This document shows, one piece after another, positions 8,252 to 14,956 of a stretch of 18,079 nucleotides of DNA. The DNA comes from CAYIFA01 sp964362625. Its GTDB lineage: Bacteria > Patescibacteriota > Minisyncoccia > 1-14-0-10-42-19. The notes under the pieces were generated by a model. The model saw nothing but the letters and a program-made list of their open reading frames with translations. It had not been told where the DNA came from and made no database searches. A program made the position numbers and the translations under genes. Position 1 is the stretch's first letter. The number at the start of each line of letters is the position of its first letter. The stretch is taken from assembly GCA_964362625.1 (NCBI GenBank), contig CAYIFA010000013.1:1-18079 (forward strand), in the 5' to 3' direction.

Positions 8252-8270
8252 TCCTGAGCTTGTCGAAGGA
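8252..8270 (+). repeat. Widespread TCCTGAGCTTGTCGAAGGA repeat unit
   Basis: I recognise this 19-base sequence as one that recurs in intergenic DNA of many unrelated bacterial genomes. It can fold as CCT/AGG with a tandem GA/GA mismatch. Only one copy is present in this window. Its function is unknown to me. Confidence 0.5.
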
Positions 8271-8330
8271 TAAAAGGTGTCATGAGACGTTGGGATGGAA
8301 AAGGGTCAGTGTTTATTAAAAAATTAATCT

Positions 8331-8366
8331 AAAAAGGAAAACCCGCCGGTCCGAAGATCCGACGGG
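8331..8366 (-). terminator. Minus-strand terminator with UUCG tetraloop
   Basis: Read on the minus strand, CCCGTCGGATC pairs with GACCGGCGGG (one bulged A, one G-U) around the very stable cUUCGg loop (plus positions 8342-8366). It is followed by TTTTCCTTTTT (8341 down to 8331). On the plus strand no T-run follows the hairpin, so the polarity is minus. No minus-strand protein gene ends here, which implies a non-coding transcript. Confidence 0.65.
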
Positions 8367-8609
8367 GGGTTAAATGGTGTGTGGGTTGAATTTGCCTCTC
8401 CACTACCGCGTATCGATGTGAAAAGGAATGGCTCTCAGGTTTCCCGCGCCCTGTGTCGCATACGCCTCCCGCGGTGGCTCAACGAATCGGTACGCAGTTT
8501 TCAAGCAGAACCATAGTGCCAGCCCTGTCCCCGGCCAACCCACACCAACTCCGGAGAGTCACTGGCAGTATTTGTAGTTTAACATATCTGCCATCAACGC
8601 TACATAAGA
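8331..8609 (-). ncRNA. Candidate structured RNA of unknown family between gyrB and recO
   Basis: A 10-bp perfect closing stem joins 8379-8388 (GTGTGGGTTG on plus) to 8536-8545 (CAACCCACAC), extended by 3 bp (8394-8396 with 8533-8535). Inside are a 5-bp helix (8401-8405 with 8514-8518) and a 9-bp bulged hairpin (8408-8416 with 8456-8465), so the fold is branched. The minus-strand UUCG terminator lies just past the 3' side. A TATAAT on the minus strand (8621-8616) could start the transcript near 8609. The closed domain spans 167 nt, in the size range of 6S RNA. I could not match 6S, tmRNA, RNase P or SRP RNA motifs. No credible ORF lies in it. The strand is inferred from terminator polarity; the 5' end is uncertain. 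Confidence 0.42.
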
Positions 8610-8625
8610 TTGTGAATTATATGTG

Positions 8626-8631
8626 TATAAT
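8626..8631 (+). promoter_or_regulatory. Putative -10 element of the recO promoter
   Basis: There is an exact TATAAT at 8626-8631, giving a start near 8638 and a leader of about 20 nt before recO. No convincing -35 is seen. A second TATAAT reads on the opposite strand at 8621-8616, so the site may fire both ways. Confidence 0.45.
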
Positions 8632-8657
8632 AAAAAAATAGGCGAAACTGTTTTTTT

Positions 8658-9218
8658 ATGTACCACACCGAAGGGATAATTTTGGCCTATTACAATAGCG
8701 GCGAAGCTAATAAGTTTTTGGTGGCCTACACTAAGGATTTTGGGCTCCTAAGAATTTTTGCCAAAAGCATCCGCATGGCTAAATCCAAACTTTCGCGGCA
8801 CGCCGCTCTTTTTTCGCACTCGCGCCTATCTTTTGTTTACGGCCGGGATTTTTTGCGGCTGACTGATGCCGAGCTTATCACGTCGTTTTCGCCGCATAAT
8901 CCAAGCTTGATGGCCGCCGGAAAGATCAGCCGACTCGTAGTTCGCTTGGTGAACGGCGAAGAAAAGGACGATAATTTATGGCAGCTTTTGGATTCGGCTT
9001 TTGGTTTTTTACGAGAGGCCGGAAAAATTCCGGATGATTTTGACCTGCTATTTGGGGTACGCGTTCTGCATCGATTAGGTTATGTCGGGGTTTTTCCTGA
9101 AAATTTTAAATACGCCATTTTAAAAAATGACTGGGGTGTAGGTACATTGGGCGCAAGCGATCTCAAGTATGCTCTATTGCCCATCTTTAACTCCGGCCTT
9201 CGGGTTAGTCAATTATAA
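8658..9218 (+). CDS. recO: DNA repair protein RecO, short form
   Basis: RecO binds DNA and, with RecR, loads RecA onto SSB-coated single strands in the RecF pathway. The 186-residue product starts with the family's N-terminal OB-fold pattern: TEGIILAYYNSGEANKFLV, then the turn DFGLLRIFAKSIR (about 4-40), and RLTDAELI around 67-74. A helical region follows, containing the FGVRVLHRLGY segment (about 135-145) typical of RecO. Family members are commonly near 240 residues with a four-cysteine zinc finger in the C-terminal domain. This protein has no cysteine at all and stops soon after the helical domain. The end is a clean TAA with no sign of frameshift in the following sequence. No Shine-Dalgarno sequence precedes the ATG. 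Confidence 0.8.
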   Translation: MYHTEGIILAYYNSGEANKFLVAYTKDFGLLRIFAKSIRMAKSKLSRHAALFSHSRLSFVYGRDFLRLTDAELITSFSPHNPSLMAAGKISRLVVRLVNGEEKDDNLWQLLDSAFGFLREAGKIPDDFDLLFGVRVLHRLGYVGVFPENFKYAILKNDWGVGTLGASDLKYALLPIFNSGLRVSQL

Positions 9219-9222
9219 GCAA

Positions 9223-9251
9223 TTTTCAACACCACTTAATTCTGGCATAAT
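9223..9251 (+). promoter_or_regulatory. Promoter of the membrane-anchored repeat protein
   Basis: TTTTCA (9223-9228), a 17-bp spacer and an extended -10, TGGCATAAT (9243-9251), predict a transcript starting near 9258, within about 2 nt of the ATG at 9260. Translation would be essentially leaderless. Confidence 0.5.
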
Positions 9252-9259
9252 ATATATAC

Positions 9260-11179
9260 ATGCTCGCTAATAATAACGAAGAAGGAGCGATTGCAAGGTT
9301 AAAAAAACGGCTCTATCGCCGCGGGGAGGAATTTGGCGAACGCACCGGAGATCCGGAACTGCGTGAATATATTCCGCATTCGCAAGAAAGCTGGCCGGTG
9401 GAAGTTCCGGAAGAAGAAATCGAGGAAGCATTAAGCGCAGGATCGGCTAAATCCCGATCAAGGGTGTTATTGATAGTGCTCGGAGCGGTTTTGTTTTTAG
9501 CGATCTCCGGCGCGGCAGCGGTTTGGTATCTGTTGGGGGGCTTTGGCGGCATTTCGCCAAGCGACATCTCGCTAACAATTGAAGGTCCAGCGGAGCTTGC
9601 CGGCGGGGATTTGGCCGAATGGAGAGTTTTTATTGAAAACCGTTCGGATAAAGCATTGGAATCTACTGATTTAGTTTTTAATTATCCGGATGGCTCCCGG
9701 CCGCTTGGCGGCGAAAATAAGACAGCTAATACGCTCCGAGTTCGTAAAAATTTGGGCCGCATTGCCCCTAAAGCAAGAGTAGAAGAGCGTTTTCGGGCGT
9801 TTCTTTTCGGAGACAAAGACGCTTTTGTCGAAGCTGCGGCGTCGCTGGAATATCGTTTTGAGGGCTCGAACGTCATTTTGGCTCGCGATAAAAAAATTTC
9901 TACAAAAATCACCCGCTCACCGGTGGTGGTTTCGATTGCCGCGCCGCAAGCGCTTAATTCCGGCGACAGTTTTGAGGTAAAAGTTGAGTTTGTTTCCGAA
10001 GCCAAAGATATTTTGGCCGATAGTATGCTTGAGATGGAGTATCCGGACAATTTTGAATTTGACAAAGCTTCCCCGCGCCCAACCGAAGGAAGCACCCGCT
10101 GGCTATTGGGCGATATCAAACCCGGCGAGCGGCGGACAATCACTATTACCGGCGCGCTGCATTCCCAGGAGTACGCCGAAGAAACTTTCCGCGCGTTTTT
10201 GGGCACATTTGAAGGGGCAAACCGCATGATTTTCGGTTCTGACAGCGCAACTGTCTCGCTCGCGCGGCAATTTCTCGATTTATCATTCCAGGCGGTGAAC
10301 CAGGTAATAAAAACCGGGCAAAATGTAAATGTTAAAGTTTTATGGAAAAATAATTTGCCGGTCGCGGTGGAAAACGCCGTGCTAAAGATCGTTTTGACCG
10401 GCCTCGGTTATGATCCAAAAACATTAATCGGCGATAGCGGGTCGTTTGTCACGGCTGATAACGCGATGCGCTGGAGCCCGGCTTCGTATCCGCCTTTTGC
10501 CTTTGTGGAACCCGGCGAAGAAGGGGTACTCAATTTAAATTTTTCCGTGCCGAGATTTTTTGAGATTAAATCTTCTGACGATTCCAATTTTGGCCTGCGG
10601 CTGGCCGGCGAGTTTGGTGTGCCGGTTAATCCATTGGGTTTTGGGGGCGTTGATGTTGCCGGTAAGCGTACTCTGGATATGAAGGTTGAAACCGATATCC
10701 AGTTTCTTCGCGAGGGCTTTTATCATTTCCCGGCTTTGCCGGGTTCGGGGCCATTGCCGCCAAAGGTTGGCCGGGAGACCGTATATACTGTCGTGTGGTC
10801 CTTGGTTAACTCGACGAATGACGTTAAAAACGTTGCGGTGAGCGCGACTCTGCCGCAATATATGATTTGGAAAGGAGCTGTCAGGCCCGACGAAGCGAAA
10901 ATCACTTATGATAATCTTACCGGAAAAATTGAATGGAAACCGGACTTGTTGCGGGCTGGGAGCGGAGTGATTCGTCCGGCAGAAGAAGTAATTTTTCAAG
11001 TAGGATTAGTGGCTGCCCCCGCTGATATTGATAGAAGCCCGGTGATAGTTTCGGAGGCGGTGGTTAACGGGATTGATGACTGGACCGGCAGCGGGGTTCG
11101 CGCGAGCGAACCGGCCCTGACCACGGATTTGCGTAACGACCCGCGATTTAAGCAGGGAGACGGAGTGGTTGTTCCTTAG
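9260..11179 (+). CDS. Single-pass membrane protein with tandem Ig-like extracellular repeats
   Basis: I do not recognise a named family. The 639-residue product has an acidic/basic cytoplasmic N-terminus (1-68), one transmembrane helix (about 69-94, VLLIVLGAVLFLAISG) and no signal-peptide cleavage pattern. The rest (about 100-639) is probably outside the cell. It reads as four related beta-sandwich units of roughly 110-150 residues starting near DISLTIEGP, SPVVVSIAAP, LDLSFQAV and LDMKVETD. Each has a polar segment asking for a gap or norm of the type GDxxEVKVEF or GRETVYTVVW, then YPDN- or LPQY-like turns and a closing PGE or PAEE strand. This resembles CARDB/DUF11-type Ig-like modules. No catalytic motif, sorting signal or cysteine is visible. 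It has its own promoter and terminator. A structural or adhesive surface role is inference. Confidence 0.75.
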   Translation: MLANNNEEGAIARLKKRLYRRGEEFGERTGDPELREYIPHSQESWPVEVPEEEIEEALSAGSAKSRSRVLLIVLGAVLFLAISGAAAVWYLLGGFGGISPSDISLTIEGPAELAGGDLAEWRVFIENRSDKALESTDLVFNYPDGSRPLGGENKTANTLRVRKNLGRIAPKARVEERFRAFLFGDKDAFVEAAASLEYRFEGSNVILARDKKISTKITRSPVVVSIAAPQALNSGDSFEVKVEFVSEAKDILADSMLEMEYPDNFEFDKASPRPTEGSTRWLLGDIKPGERRTITITGALHSQEYAEETFRAFLGTFEGANRMIFGSDSATVSLARQFLDLSFQAVNQVIKTGQNVNVKVLWKNNLPVAVENAVLKIVLTGLGYDPKTLIGDSGSFVTADNAMRWSPASYPPFAFVEPGEEGVLNLNFSVPRFFEIKSSDDSNFGLRLAGEFGVPVNPLGFGGVDVAGKRTLDMKVETDIQFLREGFYHFPALPGSGPLPPKVGRETVYTVVWSLVNSTNDVKNVAVSATLPQYMIWKGAVRPDEAKITYDNLTGKIEWKPDLLRAGSGVIRPAEEVIFQVGLVAAPADIDRSPVIVSEAVVNGIDDWTGSGVRASEPALTTDLRNDPRFKQGDGVVVP

Positions 11180-11200
11180 ATTGTTCTCGCGAACTCGGCT

Positions 11201-11229
11201 AAAACCGGCATTAAAGCGCTGGTTTTTTT
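11201..11229 (+). terminator. Terminator between the surface protein gene and glyS
   Basis: AAACCGGC (11202-11209) pairs with GCTGGTTT (11218-11225) with one G-U pair, around an 8-nt loop. The T-run spans 11223-11229. It separates the surface protein gene from the glyS unit. Confidence 0.75.
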
Positions 11230-11238
11230 GTTATTGTC

Positions 11239-11247
11239 TGCTATCAT
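11239..11247 (+). promoter_or_regulatory. Putative extended -10 of the glyS promoter
   Basis: TGCTATCAT (11239-11247) matches an extended -10. The start would fall near 11254, about 2 nt before the chosen glyS ATG. No good -35 is seen; the position lies just after the preceding terminator. Confidence 0.45.
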
Positions 11248-11255
11248 TATCCAAT

Positions 11256-12518
11256 ATGGACTCGCTGGATAAAATCGTGTCGCTCGCCAAAAGGCGCGGC
11301 TTTGTTTTCCCCGGTTCTGAAATTTACGGCGGGCTGGCCGGTTTCTATGATTTTGGGCCGCTAGGCGCGGAAATGAGGCATAATATTAAAGAGGCTTGGT
11401 GGAGAGCCGTAGTTTTGGAACGTGAAGATGTGGTGGGGTTGGACGCGGCAATAATAATGCATCCGCAAGTTTGGCGGTCATCGGGGCATACGGATAATTT
11501 TTCTGATCCGATGGTTGATTGTAGAAAGTGCCGCAAACGATTTCGCAGAGATGAAACAGAAAGCGAAAAATGCCCGGAATGCCAAGGCGAATTGATGCCT
11601 GCTCGCCAATTTAATATGATGTTTAAAACCTTTGTCGGGCCGGTTGAAGGGGGCGAATCTTTAACTTATCTTCGGCCCGAAACTGCAGGCGGTATTTTCG
11701 TAAACTTTAAAAATGTTACCGATACTACCCGAGTAAAAATACCGTTTGGTATTGCGCAAATCGGCCGGGCCTTCCGCAATGAAATCAATCCAAGAGATTT
11801 TATTTTCCGTACACGTGAATTTGAGCAGATGGAATTAGAGTATTTTGTAAAACCCGGCGACGATGAGCGGGCATTTCATGAGTGGGCCGATTCAAGGATG
11901 GTTTGGTATAAGCGAATTGGTTTGAAAAATATCTATTTGCGCGAGCAATCGCCGGATGAACGCGCGCATTACTCTAAGCAAACTTCAGATATTGAATTTG
12001 ATTTTCCATTCGGCCGAAAAGAAATTGAAGGCATTGCTAATCGCGGCGACTTTGATTTGAGGGCGCATTCGCTGGATTATTTTGATGACAAAACCGGCGA
12101 ACGGTTTTATCCGTTCGTAATCGAACCGTCAGCTGGAGTTGAACGGATATTATTCGCGCTGCTCTGCGAGGCCTATCATGAAGACGGCGACCGTGTAATA
12201 TTAAAACTGCAGCCAGCTATCGCCCCGCATAAAGTCGCGGTTTTTCCTTTGCTGGCCAACAAGCCGAAACTCGTAGAAAGGGCAAAAGAAATTTATCAGA
12301 ACGCTAAACGCCATTTTTTAAACCCGGCTTTCGATGACCGTGGCAATATCGGCAAGCGCTATTATTCGCAGGATGAAATCGGAACACCGTGGTGTGTTAC
12401 CGTTGATTTTGAAACTCTGGAAAATGACACGGTGACCGTGCGTGATCGGGACACCATGAAGCAGGAGAGGATAGCGGTTGCCGATTTAAAAAATTATTTT
12501 TCGGAAAAGCTATCATGA
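11256..12518 (+). CDS. glyS: Glycyl-tRNA synthetase, single-chain (archaeal/eukaryotic type)
   Basis: This class II synthetase charges tRNA-Gly with glycine. The 420-residue product opens with SLAKRRGFVFPGSEIYGG, the hallmark of the homodimeric GlyRS type rather than the alpha2-beta2 bacterial type. A CX2C...CX2C zinc knuckle (C89, C92, C106, C109) sits in the first insertion. Motif 2 covers RAFRNEINPR to REFEQMELEYF (171-197), motif 3 is EPSAGVERILFALL, and the anticodon-binding domain starts around IAPHKVAVFPLL. The frame is open upstream to a TTG at 11169, but that start would overlap the previous gene and cross the terminator. ATG 11256 fits the family start and sits just behind an extended -10. 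The TGA stop overlaps the next start by 4 bp (ATGA). Confidence 0.95.
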   Translation: MDSLDKIVSLAKRRGFVFPGSEIYGGLAGFYDFGPLGAEMRHNIKEAWWRAVVLEREDVVGLDAAIIMHPQVWRSSGHTDNFSDPMVDCRKCRKRFRRDETESEKCPECQGELMPARQFNMMFKTFVGPVEGGESLTYLRPETAGGIFVNFKNVTDTTRVKIPFGIAQIGRAFRNEINPRDFIFRTREFEQMELEYFVKPGDDERAFHEWADSRMVWYKRIGLKNIYLREQSPDERAHYSKQTSDIEFDFPFGRKEIEGIANRGDFDLRAHSLDYFDDKTGERFYPFVIEPSAGVERILFALLCEAYHEDGDRVILKLQPAIAPHKVAVFPLLANKPKLVERAKEIYQNAKRHFLNPAFDDRGNIGKRYYSQDEIGTPWCVTVDFETLENDTVTVRDRDTMKQERIAVADLKNYFSEKLS

Positions 12519-13804
12519 AGAAAGCGCCATTCCACCAAAGGACCTTGTCAAATGGCCTCCGCGTCATTGTTATACCAATGAATGCTACCGCCGCGGTGAC
12601 CCTGTCTGTTTTTATCGGCACCGGGTCAAAATATGAAACAAAAGACATAAACGGCGTTTCGCATTTTCTCGAACACCTATTTTTCAAGGGCTCCGCGAAA
12701 CGGCCTAATCCCGGAGACGTAAGCCGCGCGCTTGATCAAATGGGCGCACAGCATAACGCATTTACTTCAAAAGAAATTACGGGTTATTGGGTGAAGACGG
12801 CGGTCAAGCATTTCGATACCGCGCTGGACGTGATCGCCGATATTCTTTTAAACCCTCTGTTTAAATCTGAAGAAATTGATAAAGAACGCGGTGTGATAGC
12901 GCAAGAAATTAGTATGTTCGAGGATATGCCGATGCGGAAAATCGGCGATATTTGGGAAGAACTTATATACGGACGACAGCCGGCCGGATGGAGCATTACC
13001 GGTACTCATGAAAATATTAAAAATATTACGAGAAACGCGATAATTAAATACCGTGATAGCCAATATGTCGCGTCCAACACAATTGCTGTAGTCGCCGGCA
13101 ATATCGGGATTGAAGACGCATTCAAAAAAGTGAAAGATGCGCTTAGCGGCTTTAAGCCCGGAAGGGCCAAAGGAAAAATAGCGGTTTTTGAGAAACAATC
13201 AAGGCCGCAGGTTCGCGCCGTCAGCAAGAAAACAGATCAAACTCATTTTATATTAGGATTTCGCAATGGTTATGATATGTATAGTGAAAAGCGCCATGCC
13301 TCGGACCTGCTTGGTGTAATTTTGGGCGGCAATTCGTCTTCCCGCTTTTTCCATGAAATCAGAGAAAAACGGGGCCTCGCCTATTATGTCCGGGCAGAAT
13401 CTGAACATTATACTGATAGCGGATACTTGGCCGGGTCGGCCGGCGTAAATAACGGCGCGTTGGAAGAAGCGGTTGGGATCATGCTTAGAGAATTTCGGGA
13501 TATCGCTAAAAATGGCCCAACCGAAGATGAAATAAAATTTGCCAAAGACAATTTGCGCGGTTCGCTCGCGATTTCATTTGAATCTTCAGATGAACTTGCC
13601 GGTTATTATGGCGAGCGGGAACTTTTTCATAAAAAACTTGTAACACCCGAAGAAATGTTTAAACATATTGAAAATGTGAGCCGTGATGATATTGTTAAGA
13701 TAGCGAGTGATATGATCCGTCCGCGGAATTTAAACCTCGCGGTAATCGGCGAACGTCCGAATACCAGCAGCCTCCAGAAAATACTTGCTGGCGCGCTAAA
13801 ATAG
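12515..13804 (+). CDS. M16-family zinc peptidase (pitrilysin/processing-peptidase-like)
   Basis: M16 peptidases are zinc metalloproteases that degrade or process peptides. The 429-residue product has the inverted zinc motif H50-F-L-E53-H54 and the distal glutamate E131 in IAQEISMFED, 77 residues after H54, matching the family's HxxEH-X76-E spacing. A second M16 half begins around HFILGFRNGYD and holds the RGLAYYVRAESEHY segment. The length suits the single-unit bacterial type. No signal peptide is visible, so a cytoplasmic site is likely. ATG 12515 overlaps the glyS stop as ATGA, so translation is probably coupled. A weak GGAAAAG lies 6-12 nt upstream. Exact substrates are not deducible. Confidence 0.92.
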   Translation: MKKAPFHQRTLSNGLRVIVIPMNATAAVTLSVFIGTGSKYETKDINGVSHFLEHLFFKGSAKRPNPGDVSRALDQMGAQHNAFTSKEITGYWVKTAVKHFDTALDVIADILLNPLFKSEEIDKERGVIAQEISMFEDMPMRKIGDIWEELIYGRQPAGWSITGTHENIKNITRNAIIKYRDSQYVASNTIAVVAGNIGIEDAFKKVKDALSGFKPGRAKGKIAVFEKQSRPQVRAVSKKTDQTHFILGFRNGYDMYSEKRHASDLLGVILGGNSSSRFFHEIREKRGLAYYVRAESEHYTDSGYLAGSAGVNNGALEEAVGIMLREFRDIAKNGPTEDEIKFAKDNLRGSLAISFESSDELAGYYGERELFHKKLVTPEEMFKHIENVSRDDIVKIASDMIRPRNLNLAVIGERPNTSSLQKILAGALK

Positions 13805-13807
13805 CAT

Positions 13808-13836
13808 TTGATTCTTAAATCTTTAAATATTTTAAT
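13808..13836 (+). promoter_or_regulatory. Putative promoter of the AI-2E-family transporter gene
   Basis: TTGATT (13808-13813), a 17-bp spacer and TTTAAT (13831-13836) predict a start near 13843, about 5 nt before the ATG at 13848. The region is AT-rich, so chance matches are possible. Confidence 0.42.
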
Positions 13837-13847
13837 TTTCGTTGTCG

Positions 13848-14891
13848 ATGCCCCCAGTTCAGGATAAAACTTATATTGATATAACTACCGGCGTAATCAT
13901 CCGCATCCTTCTGATTCTCGGGATTGTGTGGTTTTTTTATTTGATTCGCAACGTGGTGGCGATTGTCTTGCTGTCGGTTGTAATTGCTTCCGCGGTTGAA
14001 CCGGCGGCGGTTTGGTTTAAAAAGCGCGGTATCCCGCGTTTGCTCGGAGTCATCATAACTTATCTCACGGCCTTTTTGGTTTTGGCTGCCGCGTTTTCTT
14101 TTATCGTGCCACCGTTATTTCAAGAGTTAAGTGGCCTTAGTTCGGAGTTCCCGGAATTTATAAAGGCGGCCACTCGTCCGGATACCGTTTTTAGTTTTAT
14201 TCCCGAACTTCCCAAATCATTGTCGCAAGGTCTTGAAAATGCCGCTGGTAATTCGCTCTCATTCCTAAAAGATTTTTCCGAGGGGTTTTTCCACGCTACT
14301 GCCAAGGTTTTTGGCGGCGCTTTATCAGTGGGGCTTATTGTAGTATTGTCTTTTTATCTTTCGGTGCAGGAGCGCGGTATTGAAAATTTTTTGGCGGTTA
14401 TTACTCCCAGCCAATACGAAGATTATATACTGGATTTGTGGCAGAGAAGCCAGGGCAAAATCGGGAAATGGTTCCAAGGACAGATTCTAATGGGTTTATT
14501 GGTAGGTGTGCTCGTTTATCTCGGGCTTACGGTTTTACAGGTACGTTTCGCGTTACCTTTTGCGGTTTTGGCCGCGATATTTGAGCTAATACCAATATTC
14601 GGGCCGGTTTTTGCGGCAATACCGGCGATAATTGTCGCGTATTTTCAGGAGCCGATCTCGGGGCTTTTCACTCTAGTGCTTTTTGTAATAATTCAACAGC
14701 TAGAAAACCATTTAATATACCCGGTTGTTGTTAGAAAAACCGTTGGGGTTCATCCGATAATAGTTATACTTGCTATGATCATCGGGGGACAACTCGGAGG
14801 ATTTTTTGGAATTTTACTAGCCGTTCCACTCTCGGCCATAGTGGTGGAAGTTTCAAATGACGTAGCGGCTAGAAAACGTCCTGCAATTTGA
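13848..14891 (+). CDS. AI-2E family (PerM-like) membrane transporter
   Basis: Members of this family are polytopic inner-membrane proteins; characterised ones export autoinducer-2 or act as Na+/H+ antiporters, so the substrate here is open. The 347-residue product has hydrophobic segments at about 12-31, 33-50 and 59-84, then a soluble stretch (about 85-140), and further membrane segments from about 145 to the end. The closing signature ENHLIYPVVVRKTVGVHP with IIGGQLGGFFGILLAVPLSA is diagnostic. The frame is open from TTG 13842, but ATG 13848 is the better start and sits 5 nt after a predicted transcription start. Only 43 bp separate it from the M16 gene, and no terminator is seen between them. 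Confidence 0.9.
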   Translation: MPPVQDKTYIDITTGVIIRILLILGIVWFFYLIRNVVAIVLLSVVIASAVEPAAVWFKKRGIPRLLGVIITYLTAFLVLAAAFSFIVPPLFQELSGLSSEFPEFIKAATRPDTVFSFIPELPKSLSQGLENAAGNSLSFLKDFSEGFFHATAKVFGGALSVGLIVVLSFYLSVQERGIENFLAVITPSQYEDYILDLWQRSQGKIGKWFQGQILMGLLVGVLVYLGLTVLQVRFALPFAVLAAIFELIPIFGPVFAAIPAIIVAYFQEPISGLFTLVLFVIIQQLENHLIYPVVVRKTVGVHPIIVILAMIIGGQLGGFFGILLAVPLSAIVVEVSNDVAARKRPAI

Positions 14892-14956
14892 GTTGGGGGC
14901 TTAAACGGCGGGGTTTGTCGCGCCCGTAGGCGAGCCACCCTGCCACAAGATATAAA

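Noticed and set aside
8379..8545. tmRNA, because the minus-strand closing stem is followed by ACCA
   Set aside because: There is no T-arm with a matching stem, no conserved 5' domain and no tag reading frame; the 10-bp stem is also longer than a 7-bp acceptor stem.
8453..8641. 62-codon plus-strand ORF upstream of recO
   Set aside because: The composition is not protein-like, it overlaps the stems of the candidate RNA and both -10 elements, and has no ribosome-binding site or recognisable domain.
11169..11255. Upstream TTG start for glyS adding 29 residues
   Set aside because: It would overlap the preceding gene and run through its terminator; the homologous sequence begins at the ATG at 11256.
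14892..14956. Possible terminator between the transporter and metG
   Set aside because: Only a 4-bp stem (CGCC/GGCG) is visible and no T-run follows.
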